DNA of 64,000 nt from Rotaria socialis (taxonomy: Eukaryota; Rotifera; Eurotatoria; Philodinida; Philodinidae): positions 160,671 to 224,670 of the forward strand of contig CAJNYU010000048.1 in the NCBI GenBank assembly GCA_905331475.1, given 5' to 3'. The number at the start of each line of letters is the position of its first letter. The stretch's first letter is position 1. Both the position numbers and the translations under genes were made by a program. This document shows, piece by piece, positions 13,901 through 26,200 of this stretch. A model generated the notes under the pieces. That model had not been told where the DNA came from. It searched no databases and worked only from the letters and a program-made list of their open reading frames with translations.

Positions 13901-14276
13901 TAAAGATTAATGACTGTAGTAGAACTTAGGAAATAAAAGTTTAGAACAGATGGACAATGATTCACATGACACGGTGCACATTATTAATATAAATTCAATC
14001 GACAATCGAACATATAAATACATCTTTGTTGATTCGTTAGGCAGCTGCTATGCATATATAGATATATTGATGTGCATGCTCATCGAATATGTCAGTCTAA
14101 ACAAATCATTAATCTATTTTGACAAATCGCTCGCACCTCAATCTTTCAAATGATGATGATGATTATAGTTATTCTACATGCATAATGTGAGAAAGGAGAA
14201 ACAAAAGAATATTACCTGAATCAGTTTGTAACAATAAAATAATATTGACAAATAAAAATCTACCAAGTACTTTCAT
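10948..14276 (-). CDS. Secreted Cys-rich protein, DUF7042/7043/7044-like
   Basis: Nine exons on the minus strand: 14276-14216, 13128-12975, 12843-12776, 12719-12630, 12096-11923, 11870-11758, 11698-11581, 11520-11310 and 11251-10948, all phase-consistent, 430 aa. The first exon encodes a signal peptide (MKVLGRFLFVNIILLLQTDS). The second begins with C-x-M-P-x-x-W-x-G-S-W-Y-Q-x-G, followed by KGLCIDA, RCTRCLVF, LLQYRESECID and a CP-x-x-PPF motif. This order of C/W/G motifs matches from memory the extracellular DUF7044-DUF7043-DUF7042 proteins of arthropods and other animals. No transmembrane segment is evident, so the product is probably secreted. Function is unknown. The last intron (58 bp) is inferred because direct read-through meets a stop; splicing restores NCHITHECL. 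Exon 1 lies 1.1 kb upstream of exon 2 and is the least certain. Confidence 0.75.
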
Positions 14277-15315
14277 CGATGTGCCATCACATAATAAAAA
14301 TGATTAAAGTTTATTGTTGATTGTTGATTCAATAGTAGTCAAATTAGAAGCACAAGTCTTCCGTACAGGAAGAAAATAAGCGCAGCGTTTTCTTCTGTAC
14401 AACTAAAAAGAATGAGGACGACGACAACCTTTATTTCTGCTCTATGTTAGAAGAAAAGAGTGAGAGAGAGAGAGAGAGAACGATGATAGCCATCGTAATG
14501 AAGGAGATGGAAAAGAAAAAGAGAAGAGAGAAAAAACGAACAAAGTGCCATACAAATTACTTGTATATGATGGGGCCGACAAACAACTGTCTGGGCAGCA
14601 ACTAAGTGATCTCATCATGTAAAGACTCTTTTTAATATTCTTTTAGTCATGTTCGTCATTTTTCTTGTCTCGTCTTATTGCATGTTTTAAAGTGTCTTAC
14701 ACCTTGTCATAGGAAAAAAATTAATGATAGTCAACTCTTAATTCAACTTTGTGAGATCACATGCACGCTTTCATATTTTGAACGATTGTTGTGCAAGCAA
14801 GGCAAATGACGTACACTTAACACCTTACAAGCATACATTAATCATAAGTTCCTTTCTTATATTGTTCATACAGTACATTGACAACACACGGTTGATGATT
14901 AGAATAATGTGAACAGATGAATAATAGCAGGAAAATTGTATTTATGATCAGCAAACTAATAAAGACTTGAGTCAATAAATATGTTCTAATAGCAAACGTT
15001 CGAGTAATAAAGGCGAGAGGCACAGATAAGAATGAAAAGATGGTTGTGTCGCTGGTCAACAATTTCAATCTTAGAATAAGATTTGATCAAGATAGCCTTT
15101 ATTTCCTAGCGGAATTCTTTCATTTTTGTCGTCATGAAAGTGAGATTTTATATTTTTTGATTGGTGATTAGAGTCGACAGAAAAAAAAAGATTCATTTGC
15201 TCTTTTTGGTTTATACAAAAAGGAAATTATAAAATAATCATGATTATAATAAATTAATAAAAATACTGTTATAAGCTGAGGAAAATAATATTAGTATTAA
15301 AATCATATCACATTT
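14277..15315. other. Intergenic DNA
   Basis: No gene recognised. There is a GA dinucleotide run at about 14461-14480 in a wider purine-rich patch (14450-14540), which would lie upstream of the minus-strand secreted-protein gene. A 76-codon frame at 14838-15068 on the minus strand is hydrophobic but has no start context or continuation I can support. Confidence 0.45.
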
Positions 15316-17889
15316 CTACGATTTATTTTTAATTTTTTTTCCAGATTTTTTTTCTGTGTTGTTGTTTTCATTTGAAGTTGCTTGACTTTGGTCTTGCTGA
15401 TCCTTTTGCGCTGGAGGAGGGTTATTCGATGTTGCCTGCTCTTCGTTACTCTTGTTGTTGTTCGTTTGTTGGCTAAAATTATAGAAGATTACACCACGAA
15501 CTGTAATAAAAGCTGGTTACTGTTCTCGCCATTTTCCAACAGCGGAATACGGCAGAATGACAGCTTATTCGTAATAGTTTTCATCTTCGAATGCATTCAA
15601 TTGATAAGTATTTCTCACGAAAACTATCGCGAATATATATTTCATTCTGCCGTACTACTACTATACCATACCTTTTTTCTTTCGACGTCTCATTATTTTC
15701 ATTTGTTGAGCTGTCATGATCTGCAGCATCCTTTGAATTTTTATGTGTTTTTGTAGCGTCTTGATCTGTGGATGATTTTTTACTGGAATTTTCGCGACTA
15801 GATAGAGCCGTTTTTTTCACATCATCGGGTGTCGAGCCATCGATAATTTTCAAGTCAGGTGATTTTTTTCCTCTTCCAGATTCTTTTTCTGTATTTGGCT
15901 TTTTAGTTGTGTCGTGTTCTTTTGCAGTTGGATGTGTAGATGCAGTTGTCGTTTTTTCGTCACTATCATCATCACCATTGCCATCCAGGGCAATGTACTT
16001 GAATTTTTTAGCTGCCTTAATCCATGCATCATAAATGTGATCATCTTTTAATACAAACCAAATTTTACTCAAGGAACCAGCTTTACTATTAGCTGCTGTG
16101 AGTGCAACTTCAGCACCTTCATCTACTGGCTGTATAACGTACTATGAATTATAGTTACTTAGTAAGAATGTACACTCACATAACCGAATATACCGCAGCT
16201 GATGGCCGTAAAAGCGATTGTTTCAAGATCGTATAAATTAGCAAGGGCAAGTGATGTTTCATAGCAAGAAGTCAAATGCTTTTGGCATTCAGCTGGTGGA
16301 AAATCGTCATAGGAGGGTCCGGCTGTATTAATAATATAGTGGGTTGTTTTCTTCAAATTATAACTAAGCAAAATGCGCGAATGACCAGTTGGTAAACGAA
16401 CATATGGATAGATCTCTTTGTGAGCTTGACACGCTTTGTAGAGACCGTCACCAGCAGCTTTATGAATGACACCATCAACACCACCTCCGCCCAACATGCT
16501 TTCGTTAGCAGCTAGATCAAAACAAATGAAACGATGATAGCTTTCTTGGAAAAACAGCCAACAAACCATTGACAATAGCATCTACTTTTGTAGTTAAAAT
16601 ATCTCCTTGTGTTATAATCAGCTGTGTTCTATTGTCGTTTATTAGAAATTCACGCAGAGCACGACGTTTGTTACTACTACTGGGCTGGAATTCGGGACTA
16701 TTTCTAAATGTAAAATAGCTTGAATAATTACTTTCTGATAAATACTTATGTCTTTCTCACGGATTAAGTTCCGACGCTTGTTTTCTTCTCGCATCTCTGC
16801 GATTACGTTCATCCATATCATCATCATGATCATCCCGACGGCTACAAGGAAAAGATAAATTTCATGTAAAGTTTTAGAACACAAATACTACATGCTAAAA
16901 TCTGTCATTTTTATTTTTAAGGTAATAACCATCAAGTCATATCAACACCTTTGCTTTTTGTAACCCAACGCGCTCTGTTAATTTACTCTTCAAGCATATC
17001 TGAACTACTGCCAAAATATTTTATTTTTTATCTATTTTGGATTTTTCTATATCAAATTCAATTCTATTTTCTGGTGCACGTTACTTTGCTGTATCTGCTG
17101 CACGCGAATCTATTTGTGGCGACGGTTGGCGCCTATTGTTTCCGTGTAGCATTTCAGATAGATTTGGATTTTCTCTTGATCTAGAACAAGAGATAAAATA
17201 AGATCTAGAGTAAAGTAATCCGAATAGAATGAATTAGCAGCAAAACAGGGAAAAGAGTGCAGCATATTAAATACAAGTTCATACATAGGCACATCATTGA
17301 ATTTAACTTTCTTTTTTTGACCATAGCTCTTGAAAAATTCAGTGAATTCTTTATATATCTTTTGATTGAAAATAACTATTCTAATTTCATCCATGTTTTT
17401 GCTTTTTTTTGATTCACAAAAATTTTCTAAAACCGAATAAACACAATGAGTTGCATCGGCTAATTCAAATCCAATGATACCACAGCCAATTGTAGGAAAA
17501 GCAATTTTTCGACAGTTACTCTTAATTGCTAAATCGAGGCATGACTTGTATGTTTCCTTTAAAAGTTTGCAAGCTTTCTTAGCATTGCCTACGTAGGGTG
17601 GCACCGCAAAAATATATCCAGGGGGATTTTTCGAAAAAAATTCTGGTTGATTAAGCGTTACATAAGACCGAATTTTTTCAATTTCTCTTTTTTCATATTG
17701 ATTTGCTTTAGAGTACATAGATTGGAACAGTACAAAACTGTTCGGGTCTAGCTCAATTGCACTTGGCGTTGGAATGACAAGAGCATCAACATTGTTTTCA
17801 TTTAAGAGATCCCCTGGTTTTAAAATAATAGCACATGAACCTTGTCTATAATGAATTTCATTGAAGTCGTCACGTAATGATGATGCCAT
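15316..17889 (-). CDS. Double macrodomain protein
   Basis: Macrodomains bind or hydrolyse ADP-ribose and its derivatives. Seven exons (17889-17285, 17180-17085, 16841-16761, 16703-16567, 16511-16180, 16141-15672, 15472-15316) join in phase to 625 aa. The first domain, about residues 15-170, is divergent: it keeps GDLLNENNVDALVIP and FPTIGCGIIGF but lacks the usual Asn-Ala-Asn-Glu. The second, about 285-440, is canonical: QGDILTTKVDAIV, then NAANESMLGGGGVDG formed across a splice junction, IHKAAG, and AISCGIFGY. A basic/acidic linker joins them, and a Lys/Asp/Ser/Thr-rich disordered tail of about 185 residues ends in GKKIKNKS. No signal peptide; probably nuclear or cytosolic. The second domain has the residues expected for ADP-ribose binding, possibly de-ADP-ribosylation. 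Substrate is unknown. The last intron contains a small palindromic insertion. Confidence 0.88.
15548..15654. mobile_element. MITE-like palindromic element in an intron
   Basis: A 107-bp segment with 13-bp perfect terminal inverted repeats (TACGGCAGAATGA at the left, its reverse complement at the right). Internal bases also pair imperfectly: TTCGTAATAGTTTTC on the left against GAAAACTATCGCGAA on the right. It begins and ends with TA, as expected for TA-targeting DNA transposons. It lies wholly inside the last intron of the macrodomain gene and so would be spliced out. It has no coding capacity. Confidence 0.6.
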
Positions 17890-19769
17890 AATTCTATCAA
17901 AATGAATTGAAAGTTTAATCTAGAAAAATGTATTCTAAATAAGTTATACTATGCGCATGCTCTTAGAAAACAATAGATTGATTGTATCTTTAACATTTAA
18001 GTTGTAATTCTATCGCAAAAGATCACTCTAAGAAAAAAAGTTAGTTCTTAACATTGCAAACCATTTTTTCTTCTGCTTCAAATTTAATTTTCATTTATTA
18101 CTATTTTTATATTTAATCGATCGGCATACTACATTCTTCCGATTTTGTTGACACAAAAAGAAACACCATAAAATGCACACATTTTACGTTTTTTCGCTTC
18201 GGAGGGCGTTTCACCATTTGATCATCAATCGGAAGTAGACGAGGTCAATGGAAGAAACAAAAAGTAGAAAAAACCAAATGTATGCGTGAATATCTTATCG
18301 TGTGACTTTTTTCAATCAATATAATAAACAAATTGATTGTAAAAATTGAAATAAATATGATGATGTTGATTCCATAGAGTCTATATAATATAATTAGATA
18401 TTGTCCATAGAAAAGAAAAGAGAAAAATCAAGTTTACCACTGGGAAATTTTTTTATCAAGTAATGATTCAGTTGATTAGAATTTCAGCAGTTTATTGGTG
18501 TACTCTACGAAGAAAAACGTTATGTGACAGTATTTTTCAATCGGGTTTTGCCGAAGAAACTAAAATTCTTTCTGTTTTGCTCTTCTATTCTTCTTCCCGA
18601 TACACAAGAAACCCAAAGCAAACAAACCGTGTGTCACAGCAGTTGAAAGCAGAACGAACGAATGAAAACTTCTTTGGTAAAACAATAGGTGTCAGTTGAC
18701 AAGCGTTGAGAGACATCTGTTAATTTTGACAATAAAATTTACTAAAAAGTTGATGATGCGAGATAGTATATTTCAACAACAAATCTATTACGTTTCGAAG
18801 AAGACAAATGTTACACATATCTTTCATGTGCATTAATTGAAGCGCTGAATTTCGCCTTTATGTATTAATATTTGAAATCTGTTGACTATACATAATTGAT
18901 CCTCAGGTTTTGCCTGATAGTGATATAGAAGCAAGACGGTTACAAAGGTGTTAAAGAAGCATTGCCATACAGTTATATGGGGAACTAACTGTTTATTTTG
19001 GAAATTTGAATATCCATGATATTTAATTGTTTTTGCCAAATATATATTTAGGATATTTAATCAAAGAACACGTATAGTGGGGCTTCTTTGTTGTGATCCC
19101 AACGGAGTTGATGCATACAATATTGTAGTGAGCATCAGTTTGGTTATCATTATATGTCGTTATTTTTATGTTTTGTATTTTCCATAATTATGCAAAACAT
19201 AACAATACATTCAATCATATCGTAAATATGTGCTTTGTTCTATTCCATATATCTTTATCAGCAACTTCCCTTCGATAAATATTCTAAATGTTATTATTAT
19301 GAGGCACACAGCTCTGTTTTTCCTATGACACTAATATTCTTTTTCTTAATATACTTGTATTGATTGACAAAAGAAACGTCCTTACATAAAGGTAACTAAA
19401 GGTGTGGGCGTATTATCTTAATCATAGTCATATTCACACCGACACTTTCAAAATCTGACTGCCAGATGCGTTTGGAATTCCATAGCACTGATTTCACGAG
19501 ATCCAATTAGATTGATTCGTTAGGTACCGTTCTTTTGTAAGAAATAAATATAATTAAAGTAGACTTTTTTAGAAGTGGATTTATAGAATATATACTTTCG
19601 GTATGATGAAAATAAGTGACTGCAAATTTGTGCAACAAAGAAAGAGAAAACCGCTGGTAGGTGGTATATGATTGATTGCTTTCAAAATAAAATGGATTAG
19701 ATGTTAAGAGAACAGGTTAGTTGAAATAAGAACAGTTCTTTTATGTTAGGTTGAATCCAAAGAAATAAA
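17890..19769. other. Intergenic DNA
   Basis: About 1.9 kb of AT-rich sequence between two minus-strand genes. The longest frames (18463-18699 plus, 18833-19039 minus) have no recognisable similarity, no splice continuation and unremarkable composition. The promoter of the macrodomain gene should lie near its left edge, but I see no distinct motif. Confidence 0.45.
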
Positions 19770-21901
19770 TTAGGCGGCCATAGCACAAGTTTGAGTATTT
19801 GCGTTCCAATTTTGTTGAATTAGATAATAACGTCCGCCAACCAGTACACTGCAAGAAGGACCGTTTGAGAGCCGAGTAAGAGATCCAAACGCCCAGGCAC
19901 TAGAATTATGAAAATAATTATGTCATTCATTAGGTATTGGCGGTACAAGCGAAAAACTCTATTTTCAGTGGAAGCACAGGCAAGAATTAAAGTGGCTAAA
20001 GAGGAATATTTTACACTATGCCGAAGAATAGAATCTGAATGGAAAAGAAAAAAAGCTGACATACGTGCTCTAGTACTCTGAAATTCGCAACTATAGACGC
20101 CGGCACAATGAAGATTCTTCGTGGGCTTAGGATCCAACTCGCTTTCATATCGCGTGGATATTTCCTTTCCAGTGTGGATGTCCTTAGATGGATATTAAAT
20201 ACAAATATGTTGATACTGGTATTCATTACCAACCACTTGATAACATAGATTCACATCAATTCCTGCATTTTGAACTTATCCCGATTATAATCAATGCTTT
20301 GATTGATTAATGATTACTCGTTAATTAGTAGTTATTCAAGTACTAATGCAAAACTCAGTAATGGGTCAACATAGTCAGATATAGACACACTATTCGTTAA
20401 ATAAATCATCTGATCAGATCTGTTACAAAAAACTTCTTTAACTGAATTTGTCACGAAATTGAAGTATTAGAAAAATTTATTCGATATCTCATCGATAGTA
20501 CTTTACTTGTTTACTTACCACTTATCGGCATTTTCGTTACCAGTCGCACCAAACCATGCACTCCCAAATGGATCCGACATAGTGTCCACTAATTCATGTG
20601 CGATTACGCTGACCATGGCGTCAACACCAGCGTCACCGTTAGGTGAATTAGTCGGGTTGGTGGAGCCGGAACCATTTATGCACTTTTGCAGATTTCCAAT
20701 AAATCCAAGAACGTATGCTACATTGTCGACATAGAAGTTTAAATGATATTCACAGTAGTTGACACAGAAAGTTCCACCAGCTTCTGCACTGCCTTCGCTG
20801 ACATCTGAAGAACTGAGAAGCAAGTAGAGGCCCTGCGAATCATTTGGCACTTGCCCATTTTTCTATACGTGTGTAAATTATATTGGCTACACTTGTACTA
20901 TTAAGGTTGGTTCCTGCACTGTAGCTCTCTACCCATCTACTTCCGATGCTTACCGGACCTTTTATGTATACTTTAGGACTTATGGATGAAGCTCGATAGT
21001 AGTAGGTCTTTTCAATGTTGAACCACGATGTAGTTCCCACATGCGAAAGGAATGTTTCGGCAATAGTTTTTTGATTAGCATTCCAACTACCGTAATACTG
21101 CAAGTATAATGGTGTAGCTGAATAAATATTAAACAAATAACATGAAGATACTCACTAGAATATAGATTTTGGTAGCGCCAGTTAATACACCACCGCCCAT
21201 GTTATATAGTATAGGTGATGTGGACACTGCAGTTACTCCATTATGTATCAATGGGTCGTAGAGTTCATGTACGAGAGGTGAGTCCAGTTGACTAGGAGGG
21301 GTCGTAGTGGTTCGTGGAACTAAATGAGTTATTGAAATTTACACAACATGTGTAGAATAGAATTAACGTTTATTCTTTCATGAGACACTTATTGAACATC
21401 GTCTAGATCAGACTTCGACTGCTCAGAAAGTTTAAAGGGTAATATTAAGCTCACCAGAGTGAGACATCAAGCGATCATACTTTATACTACTAAGTAAACG
21501 GAGCGAGCTCCCAATTCAAAAACAAAATGAATTAGAGGTGTAGTTTTTGTCACACTCAACTCAATGAATCTCAATATGAATTAATCGTATGGCACTGTTG
21601 TGAAACGCCGTAAAAATATCTTTGACTGACTCTATAGACGACGATACTTCCGAAATCCTTGATTGCCATGTTTCTGCCATATAAAACATATGCATCTGAT
21701 TCAATGGATAGCAGTTCTCTTCCTTTCCTTGGTTCTAAAGTGATCCTTCCAATGTGTATGTCCCTGTTCACGTTCATATCCATAACAACTCGCTGGTGTA
21801 AAGAGACTCGCAACGATGATAACTGTTAATGCACAGGTAACCCAAAAGTGTTGATATGACGTTCCCGTTGAATTTCTTTGGCAATATGATCTAATGAACA
21901 A
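19770..21901 (-). CDS. EXORDIUM / phosphate-induced protein 1-like secreted protein (frame break)
   Basis: Resembles the EXO/Phi-1 family (Pfam Phi_1), extracellular proteins of plants that also occur in some bacteria and other lineages. Exons on the minus strand: a probable signal-sequence exon from 21901 (hydrophobic FWVTCALTVIIVASLFTPASC), 21319-21156, 21097-20519 and 19899-19770. Diagnostic stretches in family order: ILYNMGGGVLTGATKIYIL, YYGSWNANQ, GQVPNDSQGLYLLLSSSDV, SPNGDAGVDAMVSVIAHEL, the splice-restored ENADKCAWAFGSLT, and the C-terminal GGRYYLIQQNWNANTQTCA. The third exon has a +1 shift at an A5 run (20858-20862): upstream the frame reads YTRIEK, downstream NGQVPND. With one A fewer, the whole exon is open and its end phase fits the last exon. 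So this is either a recent pseudogene or an assembly indel. The first exon is tentative. Metazoan-type introns and neighbours argue against contamination. Confidence 0.8.
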
Positions 21902-23269
21902 ACACTAGTAGACACCATGCATAAATATAGTAATAGAAAAGAAGTCTCACTGTTGTCGAGCCTGTCGTAATGTGCACCTGTCTGTTTCTATACTACTAAG
22001 CGAAGTATGGTTTGTTATGCGCTCCATTTCAATCAAGTTGTCTATAATTTTTGTAATTAAGGGGACGAAACAAACAAGTGAGCTAGGTGTCTTTTTTCGG
22101 AAAACTTACTTCTATACGACTGATGTAATTTCGAATAACAAGTAAACCAAAACGAAAATGGCTGCGGTAGCCAATATTCAGATATATTCATATCAGCCAT
22201 TTTTGCTTGTCTTTCTTGCGTTTGTTCAAGCTTGAATGCATGTATATTCCTGCAAAATAAAAAGATGCATTTTTTATGCGTTAAATATTTTTATCGTCGG
22301 GTAAATCAAGCCCATAGACTCACACAAGCATATAATTTGTATGAATATGGGATGCGCAATAGAGAAATAACGTCCATCAAGCGTCATCGTGTTCACTTGG
22401 GTAAGAACCATTTAATCATGAGGCGACTCATAAAATTTCTCTATCAGACTTTTTGAATCTCCCAATATAGAAAGCGTACTAAAAATGATGAAGCAGAAGG
22501 CCGTTTTTATTCATTTCATGTTACTGTGATCACTGGAAGAATGGTCCTAACGAACAACAATAGCTAATCAAAATAGAATGAAGATTTTTCTAGAAGATCA
22601 TTAGCAATATCAAAGAAAAGATATTTCAAAATCATTATACTCGTTTTAGTACATTTTGATGACATTAAAAAGATTATTTTCAATAAACAAGAATAAAAAC
22701 ACTTTATGCGATTTATCTGTAGGATGTGGATGTACTCTTTTCTTAATCATCGTCAGACCCACACATTTAAGAACATTTCAACACCTTCACTACGATATAA
22801 ATCATTCAAATCAGTTCTCAATTATTCCAGAGGCAGTATTCCTTGATGAATAAATAAATAAATTCACCATCGTTGCCTTTCAATGTCATGTTGGCGATAT
22901 CAATCTAATGCATGTCCGTTTCAGTGTATTTATTTTGACAAAAGGGTTCATGTAAAAGTGATTATTTTTTTCGAAAAATCAAAGCAGTAAACATTTTAAA
23001 ACGACTGTTTGAGAGTAGTTGTCTACGAGTTAGAAAATTTTGAACTAAATAGAATTATAAAATCGATGAATAAGAAAAACAAAAAAAAACGATTTTTCAT
23101 CATAGATCGTATCCAATAACCAAAAAAAAATTAACTGGAAAAAACAACAAAAACAGGCACAACTGTTTCTATAAGAAAAGCAAAAATAACAAAAACAAAT
23201 AGAACTGCATTCTAGACACCCGTTCTATATATATATATATATATATACAGGTGCACATTTTTAAAAATA
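21902..23269. other. Intergenic DNA
   Basis: No gene recognised. A TA repeat lies at about 23227-23247, just past the CNNM stop codon, and A-rich tracts at 23080-23200. Short frames at 22232-22456 and 22656-22853 on the plus strand have no supporting features. Confidence 0.45.
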
Positions 23270-26200
23270 CTAAGTTAACGAACGATTTTTCGATGATACA
23301 TTTCCACCTGTTAATGATGGTGGTTCTGTTAACGGTTCCGAATCAAATAGTTGTCGTTTTTGTTTTGCTGTTAATGTTGGTGTATTTCGACCTGATGTAC
23401 TAGCTGTACTGGACACACTAGACGTTGCTTGGTTTCGAGCTACTAATTTTTCTTGCTCTGTCATTGCCGTCGTTCCTCTATCGGATGTTATTGTTGGTGC
23501 AAATGATGATTGTCTGTCACGTAGTGCATTTCCTTCTCCGTTGGTACCATCTTGCCCAGTAGCAGTAATTGCATCAACATGATCAGCCATTTCTAGTTCT
23601 TGTGTTAATAAATCGATTTGTTCGCCATCAGAATCAAGCATCAGCGTACCTCCATTGGCAGTTTGTTTATTTTCAAAGTAAGTTGCTCGTACAGCAGCTA
23701 GCCAATGCACACGACGTATACGTAAAATTTGTACATCTTCACTAACACGTACACTAAAATCAGGTATAAATGGGCGAAATTTATTTGATTTTAATCGAAT
23801 AAGATCGTCAACCTTTTCGTCGGAATTCTGCAAAGCAAGATTTTCTTTTCAGAATTTTGGACAAAAAAAGAATATTGAAATCTTACATAAAGCGCACTAA
23901 CACCAAAATAAGAAAATGAACCGACTTCACTAACAATTTTTTCTTTTCCTGTTTCCAATTCTGCTTTGCCATTAACAATAAGTACAAAATAATCTGCTGG
24001 TTTACCATACTCATAAATATATGTGACTTTTCCAGCTTTAGCATCATCTTCATCGAATTCAAATTCTTTATATAGATCAACATTTAGTAACCGACTGAAT
24101 ATATGAGCAGATATAAATCTATCATGAAAAGGTTCAACACCTAAATAAAACAGAAAAGAAAAAAATCACTATTTTATTATTAAATAAAAAACGATTTTAC
24201 TTATTGAAAGAAATTGAAAAACAGCTACCTTCATTTGTGCTGATATTTTACTTGCAACTGCATTTGTTGTTGTTCGAATAAATGCTGAAAAATTCGGTGC
24301 TTGCGAAAGCATATTTCGCACTTTACGACGATTATCAGCTGAAGAAAAATATAGGCATTTTATTATTATTCTTTCTCTTCGCTTTCTACTTACTAAATAC
24401 GTCAGTTTCATCAATAATTTCTTCTTGAATCATTTCTTCAATAATATCTTCTAGTGTAACAATACCAACAGCTTTTTCTTTTGGATCTTTTTCACTCGTA
24501 TTATCATATTCAACTACAACACCTAAATGATATTGTTCTAAACAAAAATTTTAAAAAAAATCACGATAAATATATTTATTTATTTTATTCTTACCCTTTT
24601 TAAATAGATTAAATACGTCATAACTTGAATCATCTGGTGTTATAGCTGTACCATGACGATGTTTGTAGAAGTTCATTATGTTTCTTACAGTAAATTTTCC
24701 TGATTCAGTATCAAGTAATGCAAAATCACGTATATTGACCAGGCCAATTATATTATCCCTATAGAGAATATATCAAACAGAGATTCTAAGAAACATTTTC
24801 TTAATAAAAAATTCTCAAAACAAACCGTCGTCCTTCATAAACAGGTATTCTTGAATATCCATAACCATGAATATTTAAAACAAGTTCATCATCAACAATA
24901 TGATTTGCCTCAAGCATAAAAACGTCAATTAAATTTGTCATTATATCACGAATTTTTTTTCCTTTCAAACTTAGTACACCGGTCATCATAACTTTTTCAC
25001 GATCTTCAATATCAGTTGTTTGTGTATGTTTTAATAGAGCACTCATTTGATCGCGTGTATAACGTGCGCCAACTTCTTCGCCTTAAATTAAAAAAGTTGA
25101 AAATATAAATATAATTTTAAAGACAATTATCAATCTCTAGTGTCGATGACAATTTAATTAGAAAATTTTCCATAGATGATTTACCAATGAAATGAAAAAT
25201 TCGAATTATCAATAAATCTTACTAAACGGAAATCTTTCGAAATAGAACAATACATCGTAGTATTTCATTTCAAGGATTTTTCTTAAAATATTTACTATAG
25301 AATTACTTTAACATCAAAGAATAAATCTATGCAAAGATGCTTTACCTAAAGTTATATCGAGCAATTTACTCAATGGAAAAGATACTGGAAATGTGACAAA
25401 CATAAAAAGTTGTGTTAAACGAATTGTTTGTGAACCAACTTTAAGTCCATGTCGTGAACATACAGCTTGTGGAATAATTTCACCAAAAATAACAATGGCT
25501 AACGTTGCACCGGCTACAGCTAAACCGCCGCTAATTAATGTATCAAGTAGAATAGTTGTAGTTGAATTGACCAAAACATTTCCCAATAAAATGGTGCACA
25601 ATAAAAAGTTGCCATGTTTACGTACGGGATAGATTTTTTTGGCATATTTACGATCATTTGTTGTACCAGCTTCTTGTATCACAATTAAGTCATGCGGCGT
25701 TAATGACATTAGACCAAGATTTAAACCAGAAAAAAGACCGGATAACGAAAGAAGACAAATTAAGCAAATTATGGTTGTCCAAACAGGTATAGCTCGACGA
25801 GTAACTCGAATCTTTAATGCAGCTCTTTAAAAACAAAATAGAAAGTAACAATTAAAAAAAAATCGTTTTTGTTATACCGATTTCCTTGATGAAATACTTC
25901 GGTAGAATTATTTGGTGTTACACACATATATAAAGTTGAATTATAATAGGGTAAATTAAAATTAACAAAAGCACGTTCAATCATATGTTCATGTGGATCA
26001 GATGCATCAGTTTGCAATGTATAGACTGTGCTTTTACGTTCCCATGTGCATGATTTGGGATGCGTTGTAAACGATAGTTGAGCACCATTAAGATTTTCAC
26101 CTACCAAAAAAAGAAAATTCAAAGCCCTATCAATATGTTCTAAAAGTAAGTCAGACTTCTCCTTTTTCTTTACGTTCTTAATATAGTTACTATGGAAAGA

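Noticed and set aside
20011-20232. Minus-strand frame with CPRRIFIVPASI in the EXO-like gene's last intron
   Set aside because: Splicing directly from 20519 to 19899 restores the conserved ENADKCAWAFG junction; including this segment would not.
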